From Granulosicoccus sp963833195 (lineage in GTDB: Bacteria; Pseudomonadota; Gammaproteobacteria; Granulosicoccales; Granulosicoccaceae): DNA of 64,000 bases. The notes under the pieces are model-generated. The model was not told where the DNA came from, made no database searches, and worked only from the letters and a program-made list of their open reading frames with translations. The stretch is taken from the NCBI GenBank assembly GCA_963833195.1, contig CAWHXF010000027.1, forward strand, positions 3,286,001 to 3,350,000, read 5' to 3'. A program made the translations under genes and the position numbers. Positions 19,710 to 27,793 of this stretch are shown one piece after another (positions within the stretch are counted from its first letter, which is position 1; each line of letters starts with the position of its first letter).

Positions 19710-21065
19710 CTAACGCTCGCCGCCGCGACGCTTGCGCTTGCGGCCCGTCGCGCCCGACCCCTTCGCACCCGCCGCCTTCGGCTCGCCACCCGCGCTTCCC
19801 GTCGCACCTCCCGTCGCCTGGGCCGTGTTGCGCGGTCCGGGCTCGCGCGGGCCGGGCGCCGGCGGGGGATCGCTCGCCATCACCTTCGCGACCCCCGTCT
19901 CGAAGCTCGCGTCCGCGGGCAGCTCCTCGTCGAGCTCGCCGAGCGCACGCTCCACGCCGCGGCGCTGGTGCGGCAGCTCGACGAGGCCGCTGCGGGGCCG
20001 GAACGCGGTGGTGGGGAGCCAGTTCCTGAACTCCTCCCCGTACAGCTCCCAGACCGTCACGAACAGCGCCGCGATGATGGGCCCGATGACGAAGCCCATG
20101 AAGCCGAACACGATCAGCCCGCCCAGCGTGCTGAAGAAGATCATCAGGTCGTGCAACTGAGTGTCGTTGCCGACCAGGCGCGGGCGCAGCAGGTTGTCGA
20201 CGGTGCCGACGACGACGGCGTTGAACGCGAGCACCACGATCGCCTCGGTGGTCTGGCCCTGCACGAACAGCCACATCACTGCCGGCACCCAGATCAGCGC
20301 CGTGCCGATGCCCGGCACGACGGACAGGAACATCATGACCACGGCCCAGAAGAGCGCGCTGGGCACGCCCGCGAAGTACAGCGCGAGGCCCGCGAGCCCA
20401 CCCTGCAGCACCCCGATGACCGCGGTGCCCTTGAGCGTCGCCCGCGTCACCGACATGAAGCGCGCCAGGAGCTTCGTCTCGTCCTCGTCGTCGAGCGGCA
20501 GGTAGTACAGCATGTAGTAGAGCAGCCGGTCCCCGTCCATCAGGAAGAAGAACATCGTGTACAGCACGATCAGCCCGGACAGCAGCGCGCTCAGCGTGCC
20601 GAGCGTGGCCGACTGCACCAGCCCGATCGCGACGCCCGACAGCGCGGCGGCGGCCTCGCCGAGCCGCGCGAGCGCCTGGTCGCGGTAGGGCTCGATGACG
20701 CTCCAGAACGGGATGCGCTCCAGCCAGCCGCTGACCGTGCCGGGCGTGGTGAGCTGAGTCTGCACCCACGGGCGCACGCTCTCGGCCACCTCGAGCGCCT
20801 GCGCCAGCACGGCGCTCAGCACGAGCACGGCCGGCACGAAGATGAACAGCAGCACCACGAGCAGCGTGAGGAAGGAGGCGAGCGCCTCGCGCTCGCCGAC
20901 GCGCCCGAGGATGCGCCGGTACAGCGGCGTGAACAGCGCGGCGAACAGCGCGGCCACGAAGATCGACTGCAGGAAGGGCTGGATCAGGTGCAGGAAGGTC
21001 GCCGAGATGACGAGCAGCACCAGGATCAGCACCGTGCGGTTGACGAGCCTCTGTTCCAGGGCCAT
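19710..21065 (-). CDS. AI-2E family permease (DUF20/PerM-like)
   Basis: The 451-residue protein starts at ATG 21065. Two N-terminal helices, a soluble loop, and then about five helices with the family signature (VPGIGTALIWVPAVMW, DNLLRPRLVG, LGGLIVFGFMGFVIGPIIAAL) place it in the AI-2E/TqsA/PerM group. These are proposed to export small molecules or ions, and the name does not prove AI-2 transport. The tail after residue ~380 is long, Gly/Pro/Lys/Arg-rich and cytoplasmic, ending in KRKRRGGER. Once one base is removed from the upstream MFS gene, that gene stops 1 bp before this ATG, which makes the two a tight pair. Confidence 0.88.
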   Translation of the reverse strand: MALEQRLVNRTVLILVLLVISATFLHLIQPFLQSIFVAALFAALFTPLYRRILGRVGEREALASFLTLLVVLLFIFVPAVLVLSAVLAQALEVAESVRPWVQTQLTTPGTVSGWLERIPFWSVIEPYRDQALARLGEAAAALSGVAIGLVQSATLGTLSALLSGLIVLYTMFFFLMDGDRLLYYMLYYLPLDDEDETKLLARFMSVTRATLKGTAVIGVLQGGLAGLALYFAGVPSALFWAVVMMFLSVVPGIGTALIWVPAVMWLFVQGQTTEAIVVLAFNAVVVGTVDNLLRPRLVGNDTQLHDLMIFFSTLGGLIVFGFMGFVIGPIIAALFVTVWELYGEEFRNWLPTTAFRPRSGLVELPHQRRGVERALGELDEELPADASFETGVAKVMASDPPPAPGPREPGPRNTAQATGGATGSAGGEPKAAGAKGSGATGRKRKRRGGER

Positions 21066-21066
21066 C

Positions 21067-22300
21067 TCAGGCGCTCCGCGGGGTCGTGAGCGGACCGCGC
21101 ACCGCGAGCGCGTCCCCGAGCAAGAGATGTCCGAGCGCCAGCAGCGCGCCGGCGCCGGCCACGAGACCGAGCGCCTGGGGGCCGTGGCCCGCGATCGACC
21201 GCCCCGCCGACGCCCGAGCCGATGGCGGCGCCCGCGTAGATGGCGGCGGCGTTCAACGCCAGCAGCACGCCTTGCCGCTCGGGCCTCTGGCGCACGATGC
21301 GGGCCTGCTGCGCGACCATGAAGGACCAGCCGCACGTCGACCAGGCGAGCGTGAGGAACAGCAGCACGGGTGGCGACATCGGCAGCAGCGAGAACGCGGG
21401 CAGGGTGAGCGCCTGGGCGAGACAGGCGAGCACGAGGGTGGCGCTCGGGCCGATGCGGTCGGACAGCGTGCCGCCGAGCAGGTTGCCGGCGATGGCGCCC
21501 AGTCCGAACACGACCAGCACCAGCGTGACCCCGTCGCGGCCGTAGCCCTGGTCGGCCTGCAACAGCGGCGCGAGATAGGTGTACAGCACGTAGATGGCGG
21601 CGATGTAGGTCGCGGTGAAGAGGACGGCCACCAGGCTGCGCCAGTCGGCGAGCGCGGCGCCCAGCGTCGCGAGCGTGTTGACCGGCACCGCGAGCGCGCG
21701 CGGCACCAGGTGCCAGGCCAGCGAGGCGCTGAGCGCCGAGAGCGCGGCCACCACGAGAAACGCGCTCTGCCAGCCGAAGGTGTACCCGAGCCAGCCGCCG
21801 GCCGGCACGCCCAGCACCTGCGCGAGCGTCAGCCCGAAGAACACGCGCGCCAGCGCCCGGCCCTCGCCGCCCGCGGGGCTCGAGGCCAGCGCGATGGAGG
21901 CGGCCACAGGCGTCACGCAGCCCGCGCCCAGGGCCACGAGCACGCGTGCCGCGTTCAGCCAGCCGAGCGAGGGAGCGAGCGCCGAGAGCAGCGCGCCGAG
22001 CGCGAACAGCGACAGCGCCCCGACGAGCACGCGCCGCCGCGGCAGACGTCCGGTCAACGCCACGCCGAGCGGCGAGCCGACGGCGTAGGCGATCGAGTAG
22101 ACGGTGAGCAGCGAGCCCGCGGCCGAAGCGCTCGTGTCGAAGCCCTCGGCGATCGGCACGATCAGCCCGATGACGACGAACGCGCCCATGCCGATCGAGA
22201 AGTTCGCGACCGAGAGCGCGGCGAGCAACGCGCCGCCCGAAGCCCGCCCGGACGCCAGCCCGGACGCTCGCTCGGCCGGAAGCTCGGGGACGGCGCTCAA
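21067..22300 (-). CDS. MFS transporter with one apparent +1 frameshift near its end
   Basis: This is a major facilitator of about 410 residues with ~12 helices (GAFVVIGLIVPIAEGFD; PLGVALTGRLPRRRVLVGAL is the loop 2-3 motif). It begins at TTG 22300, which overlaps the TGA of the lactonase gene. As written, the frame leaves the family at about 21196 and ends in Arg/Gly-rich nonsense at 21026. Removing one base (C21196 on the plus strand, an extra G in the gene) restores a hydrophobic last helix (IAGHGPQALGLVAGAGALLA) and a stop at 21067, 1 bp before the next ATG. I give the corrected end. It resembles AraJ-type drug or sugar efflux carriers. A role with gluconolactone or gluconate is inferred from position only. 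Confidence 0.8.
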
Positions 22301-23232
22301 CCCGGCGTGCAGCCGTTGGCCGTGACGTACACCGAGTACAGCGAGGTGGTGCCGCAGATGAACAGCCGGTTGCGCTTCTCGCCGCCGAAGGTGAGGTTCG
22401 CGACGATCTCGGGGATGTACACCTTGCCGATCAGCGTGCCGTCGGGGTCGATGCAGTGCACGCCCTCGGCGCTGCTGGACCAGATGCGCCCCTCCAGGTC
22501 CACGCGGAAGCCGTCGAACAGGCCCGCGGTGCAGGTGGCGAACACCTCGCCGTCGCCGAGCGTGCGGCCGTCGGCCGAGACCGGCAGGCGGCGGATGTGA
22601 CGCGGCCCGTCGGGTGCGTGCGTGGCGCCGGTATCGGCGATGTAGAGGTGGCGCTCGTCCGGGCTGAAGGCGAGGCCGTTGGGCTTGAGGAAGTCGTCGG
22701 CGACGATGTCGAGCGTGCCGTCGGGGTCCAGCCGGTACACGTGGCAGGGCAGCTCCTGGGTCGCTCGCCGGCCCTCGTAGTCGGTCAGGATGCCGTAGCT
22801 CGGGTCGGTGAACCAGATCGCGCCGTCGCCGGAGACGACCACGTCGTTCGGGGAATTGAGCCGCTTGCCGCGGTGCGCGTCGGCCAGCACCGTGACGCTG
22901 CCGTCGTGCTCGGTGCGCGTCACGCGGCGGGTCAGGTGCTCGCAGCTCACGAGCCGGCCCTGACGGTCGACGGTGTTGCCGTTGCCGTTGTTGCTGGGTT
23001 GCCTGAACACCGACACCGAGCCGTCGGTCTCGTCCCAGCGCAGCATGCGATCGTTCGGGATGTCCGACCACACGAGGTAGCGCCCGGCCGCGAACCAGGC
23101 CGGCCCCTCCGACCAGCGCGCGCCGCTCCACAGCCGATCCACGCGTGCGTGGCCGACGAAGCAGTCGCCGAAGCGCGGGTCCAGCAGCTCGAAGCGCGTG
23201 CCGTCGAGCTCGCCGTAGAAGCCTGTCGTCAT
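22297..23232 (-). CDS. SMP-30/gluconolactonase family lactonase
   Basis: The 311-residue protein is a six-bladed beta-propeller of the SMP-30/gluconolaconase/LRE family. It has WSEGPAWF (first metal Glu), SNNGNGNTVDRQGRL, NSPNDVVVSGDGAIWFTDP (conserved Asn-Asp) and PNGLAFSPDERHLYIADT (Asn/Asp). These residues bind the divalent metal that hydrolyses aldono-lactones. It starts at ATG 23232 and is divergent from the LacI regulator. The adjacent gluconate/idonate genes support D-gluconolactone or a related sugar lactone as substrate. No signal peptide is seen, so it is cytoplasmic. Confidence 0.88.
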   Translation of the reverse strand: MTTGFYGELDGTRFELLDPRFGDCFVGHARVDRLWSGARWSEGPAWFAAGRYLVWSDIPNDRMLRWDETDGSVSVFRQPSNNGNGNTVDRQGRLVSCEHLTRRVTRTEHDGSVTVLADAHRGKRLNSPNDVVVSGDGAIWFTDPSYGILTDYEGRRATQELPCHVYRLDPDGTLDIVADDFLKPNGLAFSPDERHLYIADTGATHAPDGPRHIRRLPVSADGRTLGDGEVFATCTAGLFDGFRVDLEGRIWSSSAEGVHCIDPDGTLIGKVYIPEIVANLTFGGEKRNRLFICGTTSLYSVYVTANGCTPG

Positions 23233-23310
23233 GGAAGATTCCGTCAGCGGCAAGACCCGGCGGGTCCGCCAACGCCTTCGAGCCGGCAACGATATCATCG
23301 CGCCCCCGGC

Positions 23311-23327
23311 CGTCCGGTGCCCGGACG
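23311..23327. promoter_or_regulatory. Inverted repeat before the LacI-type regulator
   Basis: CGTCCGG-TGC-CCGGACG is a perfect inverted repeat with 7-bp arms. It ends 13 bp before the ATG of the LacI-type gene, in the 108-bp region shared with the divergent lactonase gene. It is a candidate autoregulatory operator or an mRNA hairpin over the ribosome-binding site. The central dinucleotide is not the CG usual for LacI operators, so the assignment is weak. Confidence 0.35.
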
Positions 23328-23340
23328 CATACGAGACCGC

Positions 23341-24420
23341 ATGGCCCGCCCCCCCAGGAAGGTGACCAGCCGCGACGTGGCGGCGCGCGCGGGCGTGTCT
23401 CCGATGACGGTGTCGCGCGCGCTGAGGACGCCCGAGCGCGTGTCCGTGGCCACGCGCGAACGCGTCGAGAGCGCCGCGCGCGAGCTCGCCTGGGTACCGG
23501 ATCTGGTGGCGGGCGCGCTGTCGAGCAAGCGAAGCGGCCACGTCGCCGTGGTGGCGCCGTCGCTGCGCCACACCGGCTTCCTGCGCACCCTCGACGGGCT
23601 CTCGGCGGGGCTGCGCGCGCGCGGCTACAGCATGCTGATCGGCGACAGCTACTACTCGGCCGACGCGCAGCTGGAGCTGTTGCGCGTGATCCTCGGCCGA
23701 CGCCCCGAGGCGCTGGTGCTGATCGCCAGCATGCACTCGCCGGACGTGCGCCGCATGCTCGCGGGCGCCGGCGTCCCCATCGTGGAGACCTGGGACGCGC
23801 CCGAGGAGCCGCTCGACATGGTCGTGGGCTTCTCGCAGGAGGATGCCGGGCACGCCATGGCCACCGCGCTCGTCGAGCAGGGCTATCGGCGCATCGGCTT
23901 CCTGGCGGGTCCGCCCGAGACCGATCCCTACGGGGAGCTGCGCCGGCGCGGGCACGTGCGCGCGCTCGCCGAGCGCGGGCTGCCGACCGACATGCTGGTC
24001 GCCGCCGGCGAGCGACCCATGGAGATCGAGGACGGCGCGGCCGGGGTGGTGGCGCTCAGAACGCGCTGGCCCGACGCCGACGCGCTCGTGTGCGCGACCG
24101 ACATGACCGCGCTCGGGGCCCTGAACGAATGCCGCCGCCGGGGCTGGCGCGTGCCCGGGGAGCTCGGGATCGCAGGACACGGCAACTTCGACTTCTCGGC
24201 GAGCCTGGTGCCGTCGCTGACCACCGTGCGCGTGCCGGGCTACCGCATCGGCGAGACGGCCGCCGCGCTGATCGCCGCGCGCATCGAGGCCGACGGCGGC
24301 GGCGAGCCGCCGCCCTCGACCGGCACGGAGCCGATCGCGCTCGATCCACGGCAGAACCTCGGCTTCCAGGTGCTGCACCGCGAGAGCACGCGCGGTGGCC
24401 CCGCGCCGCGGACCCCGTAG
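23341..24420 (+). CDS. LacI-family repressor, GntR-like (gluconate/idonate genes)
   Basis: The protein has 359 residues. The N-terminal LacI helix-turn-helix (VTSRDVAARAGVSPMTVSRALRTPERVS) includes the hinge. A periplasmic-binding-protein-like effector domain follows, with HVAVVAPSL, GVPIVETWD and GHGNFDFSASLVPSLTTVRVP. The overall pattern, including the closing phrase YRIGETAAALIAARI, resembles the E. coli GntR/IdnR group. It heads a same-strand run gntK-idnD-idnO-2-hydroxyacid dehydrogenase-gnd-fucU and is divergent from the lactonase. It probably represses these until gluconate or an intermediate binds. Confidence 0.87.
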   Translation: MARPPRKVTSRDVAARAGVSPMTVSRALRTPERVSVATRERVESAARELAWVPDLVAGALSSKRSGHVAVVAPSLRHTGFLRTLDGLSAGLRARGYSMLIGDSYYSADAQLELLRVILGRRPEALVLIASMHSPDVRRMLAGAGVPIVETWDAPEEPLDMVVGFSQEDAGHAMATALVEQGYRRIGFLAGPPETDPYGELRRRGHVRALAERGLPTDMLVAAGERPMEIEDGAAGVVALRTRWPDADALVCATDMTALGALNECRRRGWRVPGELGIAGHGNFDFSASLVPSLTTVRVPGYRIGETAAALIAARIEADGGGEPPPSTGTEPIALDPRQNLGFQVLHRESTRGGPAPRTP

Positions 24421-24443
24421 ACTGGGCCGATGAGGCGCGCACA

Positions 24444-24995
24444 ATGAGCGAAGCGGAACCCGGACGCATCGTCGTCGTGATGGGCGTGTCGGGTTGCGGC
24501 AAGTCGACCGTGGCGCGGCACGTGGCAACCTTGCTCGGCGCGACGTTCAAGGACGGCGACGAGCTGCACCCGCCGCAGAACATCGCGAAGATGGAGCGCG
24601 GCGAGCCGCTCACCGATGCCGACCGGATGCCCTGGCTCGCACGGGTACGGGACCACTCGGCGGAGCGCGCTCGGGAGAGCGGGCTGCACGTGGTCGCCTG
24701 CTCGGCGCTGGCGCAGCGCTACCGCGACGTGCTGAACGAGGCGGGGAGCGTCGCCTACGTCTTCCTCGAGGGCTCGCGGGAGCTCATCGCGTCGCGCATG
24801 GGCGCACGTCGCGGTCACTTCATGCCGCCCGAGCTGCTCGACAGCCAGTTCGCCGCGCTGGAGTCCCCGAAGGGTCGCGCGGACACGGTCACCGTGGACA
24901 TCGAGCCGCCGCCCGAGGCGGTGGCGCGCGATGCCGTCGCGGCCCTGCGCGAACGCTTTCCCGACTTTCGGCCCGCACACGGACACGACGCATGA
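24444..24995 (+). CDS. gntK: Gluconokinase
   Basis: The 183-residue protein has the P-loop GVSGCGKST (residues 14-22). Motifs of the GntK/IdnK family follow: FKDGDELHPPQNIAKMERGEPLTDADRMPWL, VACSALAQRYRDVL and the lid GHFMPPELLDSQFAALE. It phosphorylates D-gluconate with ATP to 6-phosphogluconate in the cytoplasm. It starts at ATG 24444, 23 bp after the regulator, and its TGA overlaps the ATG of idnD (ATGA). The size matches the family (about 175 aa). Confidence 0.95.
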   Translation: MSEAEPGRIVVVMGVSGCGKSTVARHVATLLGATFKDGDELHPPQNIAKMERGEPLTDADRMPWLARVRDHSAERARESGLHVVACSALAQRYRDVLNEAGSVAYVFLEGSRELIASRMGARRGHFMPPELLDSQFAALESPKGRADTVTVDIEPPPEAVARDAVAALRERFPDFRPAHGHDA

Positions 24996-26041
24996 AGGCC
25001 TGCACGGTACGAGCGGCGAAGGAGCTGCGCCTGGTGGACATCGAGCGCGTCGCGGAGCTCGCCCCCGGGCAGGTGCGCATCCGCTACGGCACCGGCGGCA
25101 TCTGCGGGTCGGACCTGCATTACTACCACCACGGCGGCGTCGGCAACTTCCGGCTGCAGGAGCCGCTGATCCTCGGCCACGAGGTGGCCGGCACCGTCGT
25201 CGAGGTGGGCGACGGCGTGACTTCCGTGCGCGTCGGCCAGGGCGTGGCCGTGGATCCGAACCTGCCGTGCCTGACCTGCCACGAGTGCCTGGAGGGGCGC
25301 ACGAACCTCTGCCGCGAGATGACCTTCTTCGGCAGCGCCGCGGTCATGCCGCACGTGCAGGGCGGATGGCGCGAGGAGCTCGTCGTGCCGGAGCGCCAGG
25401 CGGTCGCGCTGCCCGACGGCACCGACCTGGCCGTCGCCGCCTTCGCCGAGCCCCTGGCGGTGTGCCTGCACGCCGTGAACCGCGCGGGCCCCGTCACGCA
25501 CAAGGAGGTGCTGGTGACGGGCTGCGGCCCGATCGGGTGTCTCGCCATCGCCGCGCTCAAGCTCGCGGGCGCCTCGCGCATCGTCGCCACCGACGTCGCG
25601 GCGGGCGTGCTGCAGCACGCGCGCATCCTCGGTGCCGACGAGACCATCGACGTGTCGGCCGAGCCCGAGCGGCTCGCCGCGCTGCAGACCGGGCGCGGCC
25701 GCATGGACGTCGCGCTCGAGTGCTCCGGCTCCCCGGTGGCGCTGGCGGGCTGCATCGAGGCGGTGCGGCCGCGCGGCACGATCGTGCAGACCGGCATGCT
25801 GCCCGCCGGCGACAACCCGATTCCCGTCAACCGCATCGTCGCCAAGGAGCTCGCCGTCGCCGGCACGTTCCGCTTCCACGACGAGTTCCGCATCGCGGTG
25901 GACGCGCTGGTGCGCGGCCGCGTGGATGTCTCCTCCCTGCTCACCGGCGTGTACGACTTCGACGATGCCGACGCGGCCTTCGAGGCCGCGCGCGACCGCG
26001 GCCGGCACATGAAGGTGCAGTTGCGCTTCGATCACGCCTGA
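24992..26041 (+). CDS. idnD: L-idonate 5-dehydrogenase, zinc alcohol dehydrogenase family
   Basis: The 349-residue protein is a medium-chain zinc dehydrogenase. Catalytic zinc ligands are Cys38 (GICGSD) and His63-Glu64 (GHE). Structural zinc ligands are Cys93, Cys96, Cys99 and Cys107. The Rossmann motif is VTGCGPIGCLAI. The segment GICGSDLHYYHHGGVGNFRL is characteristic of IdnD. It oxidises L-idonate to 5-keto-D-gluconate. It lies between gntK and idnO, overlapping the former by 4 bp. A sorbitol/xylitol dehydrogenase is the nearest alternative, but the neighbours favour IdnD. Confidence 0.9.
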   Translation: MKACTVRAAKELRLVDIERVAELAPGQVRIRYGTGGICGSDLHYYHHGGVGNFRLQEPLILGHEVAGTVVEVGDGVTSVRVGQGVAVDPNLPCLTCHECLEGRTNLCREMTFFGSAAVMPHVQGGWREELVVPERQAVALPDGTDLAVAAFAEPLAVCLHAVNRAGPVTHKEVLVTGCGPIGCLAIAALKLAGASRIVATDVAAGVLQHARILGADETIDVSAEPERLAALQTGRGRMDVALECSGSPVALAGCIEAVRPRGTIVQTGMLPAGDNPIPVNRIVAKELAVAGTFRFHDEFRIAVDALVRGRVDVSSLLTGVYDFDDADAAFEAARDRGRHMKVQLRFDHA

Positions 26042-26052
26042 GCGAGACAACG

Positions 26053-26814
26053 ATGGACCTCTTCGATCTCACCGGCCGCACGGCGCTCGTCACCGGCTCC
26101 AGCCGCGGCATAGGCCGCACGCTGGCCGAAGGCCTCGCCTCGGCGGGCGCGCGCATCGTGTTGAACGGCGTGAACGCCGATCGCCTCGACGCCGCCGTCG
26201 CCGAGTGCCGCGAGCGGGGCTTCGACGCGCACGGCCGCGCCTTCGACGTCACCGACACCGCCGCCGTGGACGCGGCCGTCGACGGCATCGAGTCGGACAT
26301 CGCTCCCATCGACATCCTGATCAACAACGCCGGCATCCAGCGCCGCGTGCCGGTGCTCGAATGCGACGACGAGACCTTCGAGGAGGTCATGACGACGAAC
26401 CTGGGCTCCATGTTCCGCCTGTCCCGCGCGGTGGGTCGGCGCATGGTGCCGCGCGGGCACGGCAAGATCGTCAACATCGGCTCCATCCAGTCGAGCCTCG
26501 GGCGCCCGTCCATCGCGCCCTACGCCGCCTCCAAGGGCGCGGTCGTCATGCTGACGAGAAACCTGTGCGCCGAGTGGGCGCCGTCGGGCGTGCAGGTCAA
26601 CGGGCTGTGCCCGGGCTACTTCGCGACCGAGCTCACGCAAGCGCTGGTGGCCGACGAGGAGTTCAGCGCCTGGGTCGGCAAGCGCACCCCGGCGGGGCGC
26701 TGGGGCGAGGTGGGCGAGCTCGTCGGCGCCGCGGTGTTCCTGTCCTCGGCGGCGTCGAATTTCGTCAACGGGCATATGCTGTACGTCGACGGCGGCATGT
26801 CCGCGGTCGTCTGA
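26053..26814 (+). CDS. idnO: Gluconate 5-dehydrogenase (5-ketogluconate reductase), SDR family
   Basis: The 253-residue classical SDR opens with MDLFDLTGRTALVTGSSRGIG, has NNAGIQRR, the catalytic Ser in NIGSIQS and YAASK, and ends MLYVDGGMSAVV. GIQRR after NNA and NGLCPGYFATELTQAL are typical of IdnO/Ga5DH. It reduces 5-keto-D-gluconate to D-gluconate with NAD(P)H, feeding GntK. It begins 11 bp after idnD. Confidence 0.92.
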   Translation: MDLFDLTGRTALVTGSSRGIGRTLAEGLASAGARIVLNGVNADRLDAAVAECRERGFDAHGRAFDVTDTAAVDAAVDGIESDIAPIDILINNAGIQRRVPVLECDDETFEEVMTTNLGSMFRLSRAVGRRMVPRGHGKIVNIGSIQSSLGRPSIAPYAASKGAVVMLTRNLCAEWAPSGVQVNGLCPGYFATELTQALVADEEFSAWVGKRTPAGRWGEVGELVGAAVFLSSAASNFVNGHMLYVDGGMSAVV

Positions 26815-26839
26815 TTCCCCCTTTTCGAACGAGGACGCG

Positions 26840-27778
26840 ATGAGCCGCACGCTGCTGCAGATGGGCCCCCTGATGCCCGCCGTCCAGGACCGGCTCGAGG
26901 CCGACTACGACGTGCGCCGGCACTGGGAGGCCGACGACGCCGATGCGCTCGTCGACTCGCTCGGCGAGGCCTGCGAGGGCGTCGTCACCGACGGCGGGCG
27001 CGGCGTGCGGTCCGAGGTGCTGGCGAAGCTGCCGAACGCGAAGGTCGTGTCGGTGTTCGGCGTCGGCGTGGATGCCGTCGATCTCGACTGGTGCGCCGAG
27101 CACGGCGTCCGGGTCGGCAACACGCCGGACGTGCTGAGCGGCGACGTGGCGGACCTCGCCGTCGGGCTCGCGCTCGCCACCTGCCGGAACATGATCGGCA
27201 GCGATGCTCACGTGCGCGCCGGCAAGTGGCCGTCGGGCGGCATGCCGCTCACCACGCGCATGTTCGGCAAGCGTGCGGGCATCTACGGCATGGGCAGCAT
27301 CGGCGGGGCGCTCGCGCAGCGGCTCGCGGGCTTCGACATGGACATCGCCTACTGCAACCGATCCGAGCGGAACGAAAGCCCGCACCGCTTCGAGCCCGAC
27401 CTCGTCGCGCTCGCGCGAGGGTCGGACTTCCTGTTCGTCACGGCGGCCGCCACGCCCGGCACCGTCGGTTCGGTGAACGCGGAGGTGCTGGACGCGCTCG
27501 GTCCCGAGGGCTGGCTCGTGAACGTGTCGCGCGGCACGCTGATCGACGAGCCGGTACTGCTCGACTACCTGCAGAGCGGAAAGATCGCGGGCGCGGGGCT
27601 GGACGTGTTCGCCGACGAGCCGCGCGTGCCCGAGGGCTTCTTCGAGCTCGACGACGTCGTGCTGCAGCCGCACGCGGCCAGCGCCACGCACGAGACGCGC
27701 GCGGCCATGGGGCGGCTCGTGCTGGACAACCTCGCCGCGCACTTCGACGGGCGCGAGCTGCCCGCCTTCGTCGTCTGA
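26840..27778 (+). CDS. D-2-hydroxyacid dehydrogenase (GhrB/2-ketogluconate reductase-like)
   Basis: The 312-residue protein has an N-terminal substrate domain, Rossmann motif YGMGSIGGALAQRL, and the catalytic triad in the order Arg (NVSRGTLID), Glu (FADEPRVP) and His (LQPHAASAT). The family reduces glyoxylate, hydroxypyruvate or 2-ketogluconate with NAD(P)H. Next to gluconate genes, a 2-ketogluconate or diketogluconate reductase role is the most likely. It lies 25 bp after idnO and 15 bp before gnd. Confidence 0.85.
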   Translation: MSRTLLQMGPLMPAVQDRLEADYDVRRHWEADDADALVDSLGEACEGVVTDGGRGVRSEVLAKLPNAKVVSVFGVGVDAVDLDWCAEHGVRVGNTPDVLSGDVADLAVGLALATCRNMIGSDAHVRAGKWPSGGMPLTTRMFGKRAGIYGMGSIGGALAQRLAGFDMDIAYCNRSERNESPHRFEPDLVALARGSDFLFVTAAATPGTVGSVNAEVLDALGPEGWLVNVSRGTLIDEPVLLDYLQSGKIAGAGLDVFADEPRVPEGFFELDDVVLQPHAASATHETRAAMGRLVLDNLAAHFDGRELPAFVV

Positions 27779-27793
27779 ACAAGGGAGCACGAC

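Noticed and set aside
19710..21065. Call as a proven autoinducer-2 exporter
   Set aside because: The AI-2E family name covers diverse permeases, and nothing nearby links this gene to AI-2.
23233..23340. GntR operator of the E. coli type (ATGTTACCGGTAACAT-like)
   Set aside because: No sequence close to that operator occurs. Only the unrelated CGTCCGG inverted repeat is present.
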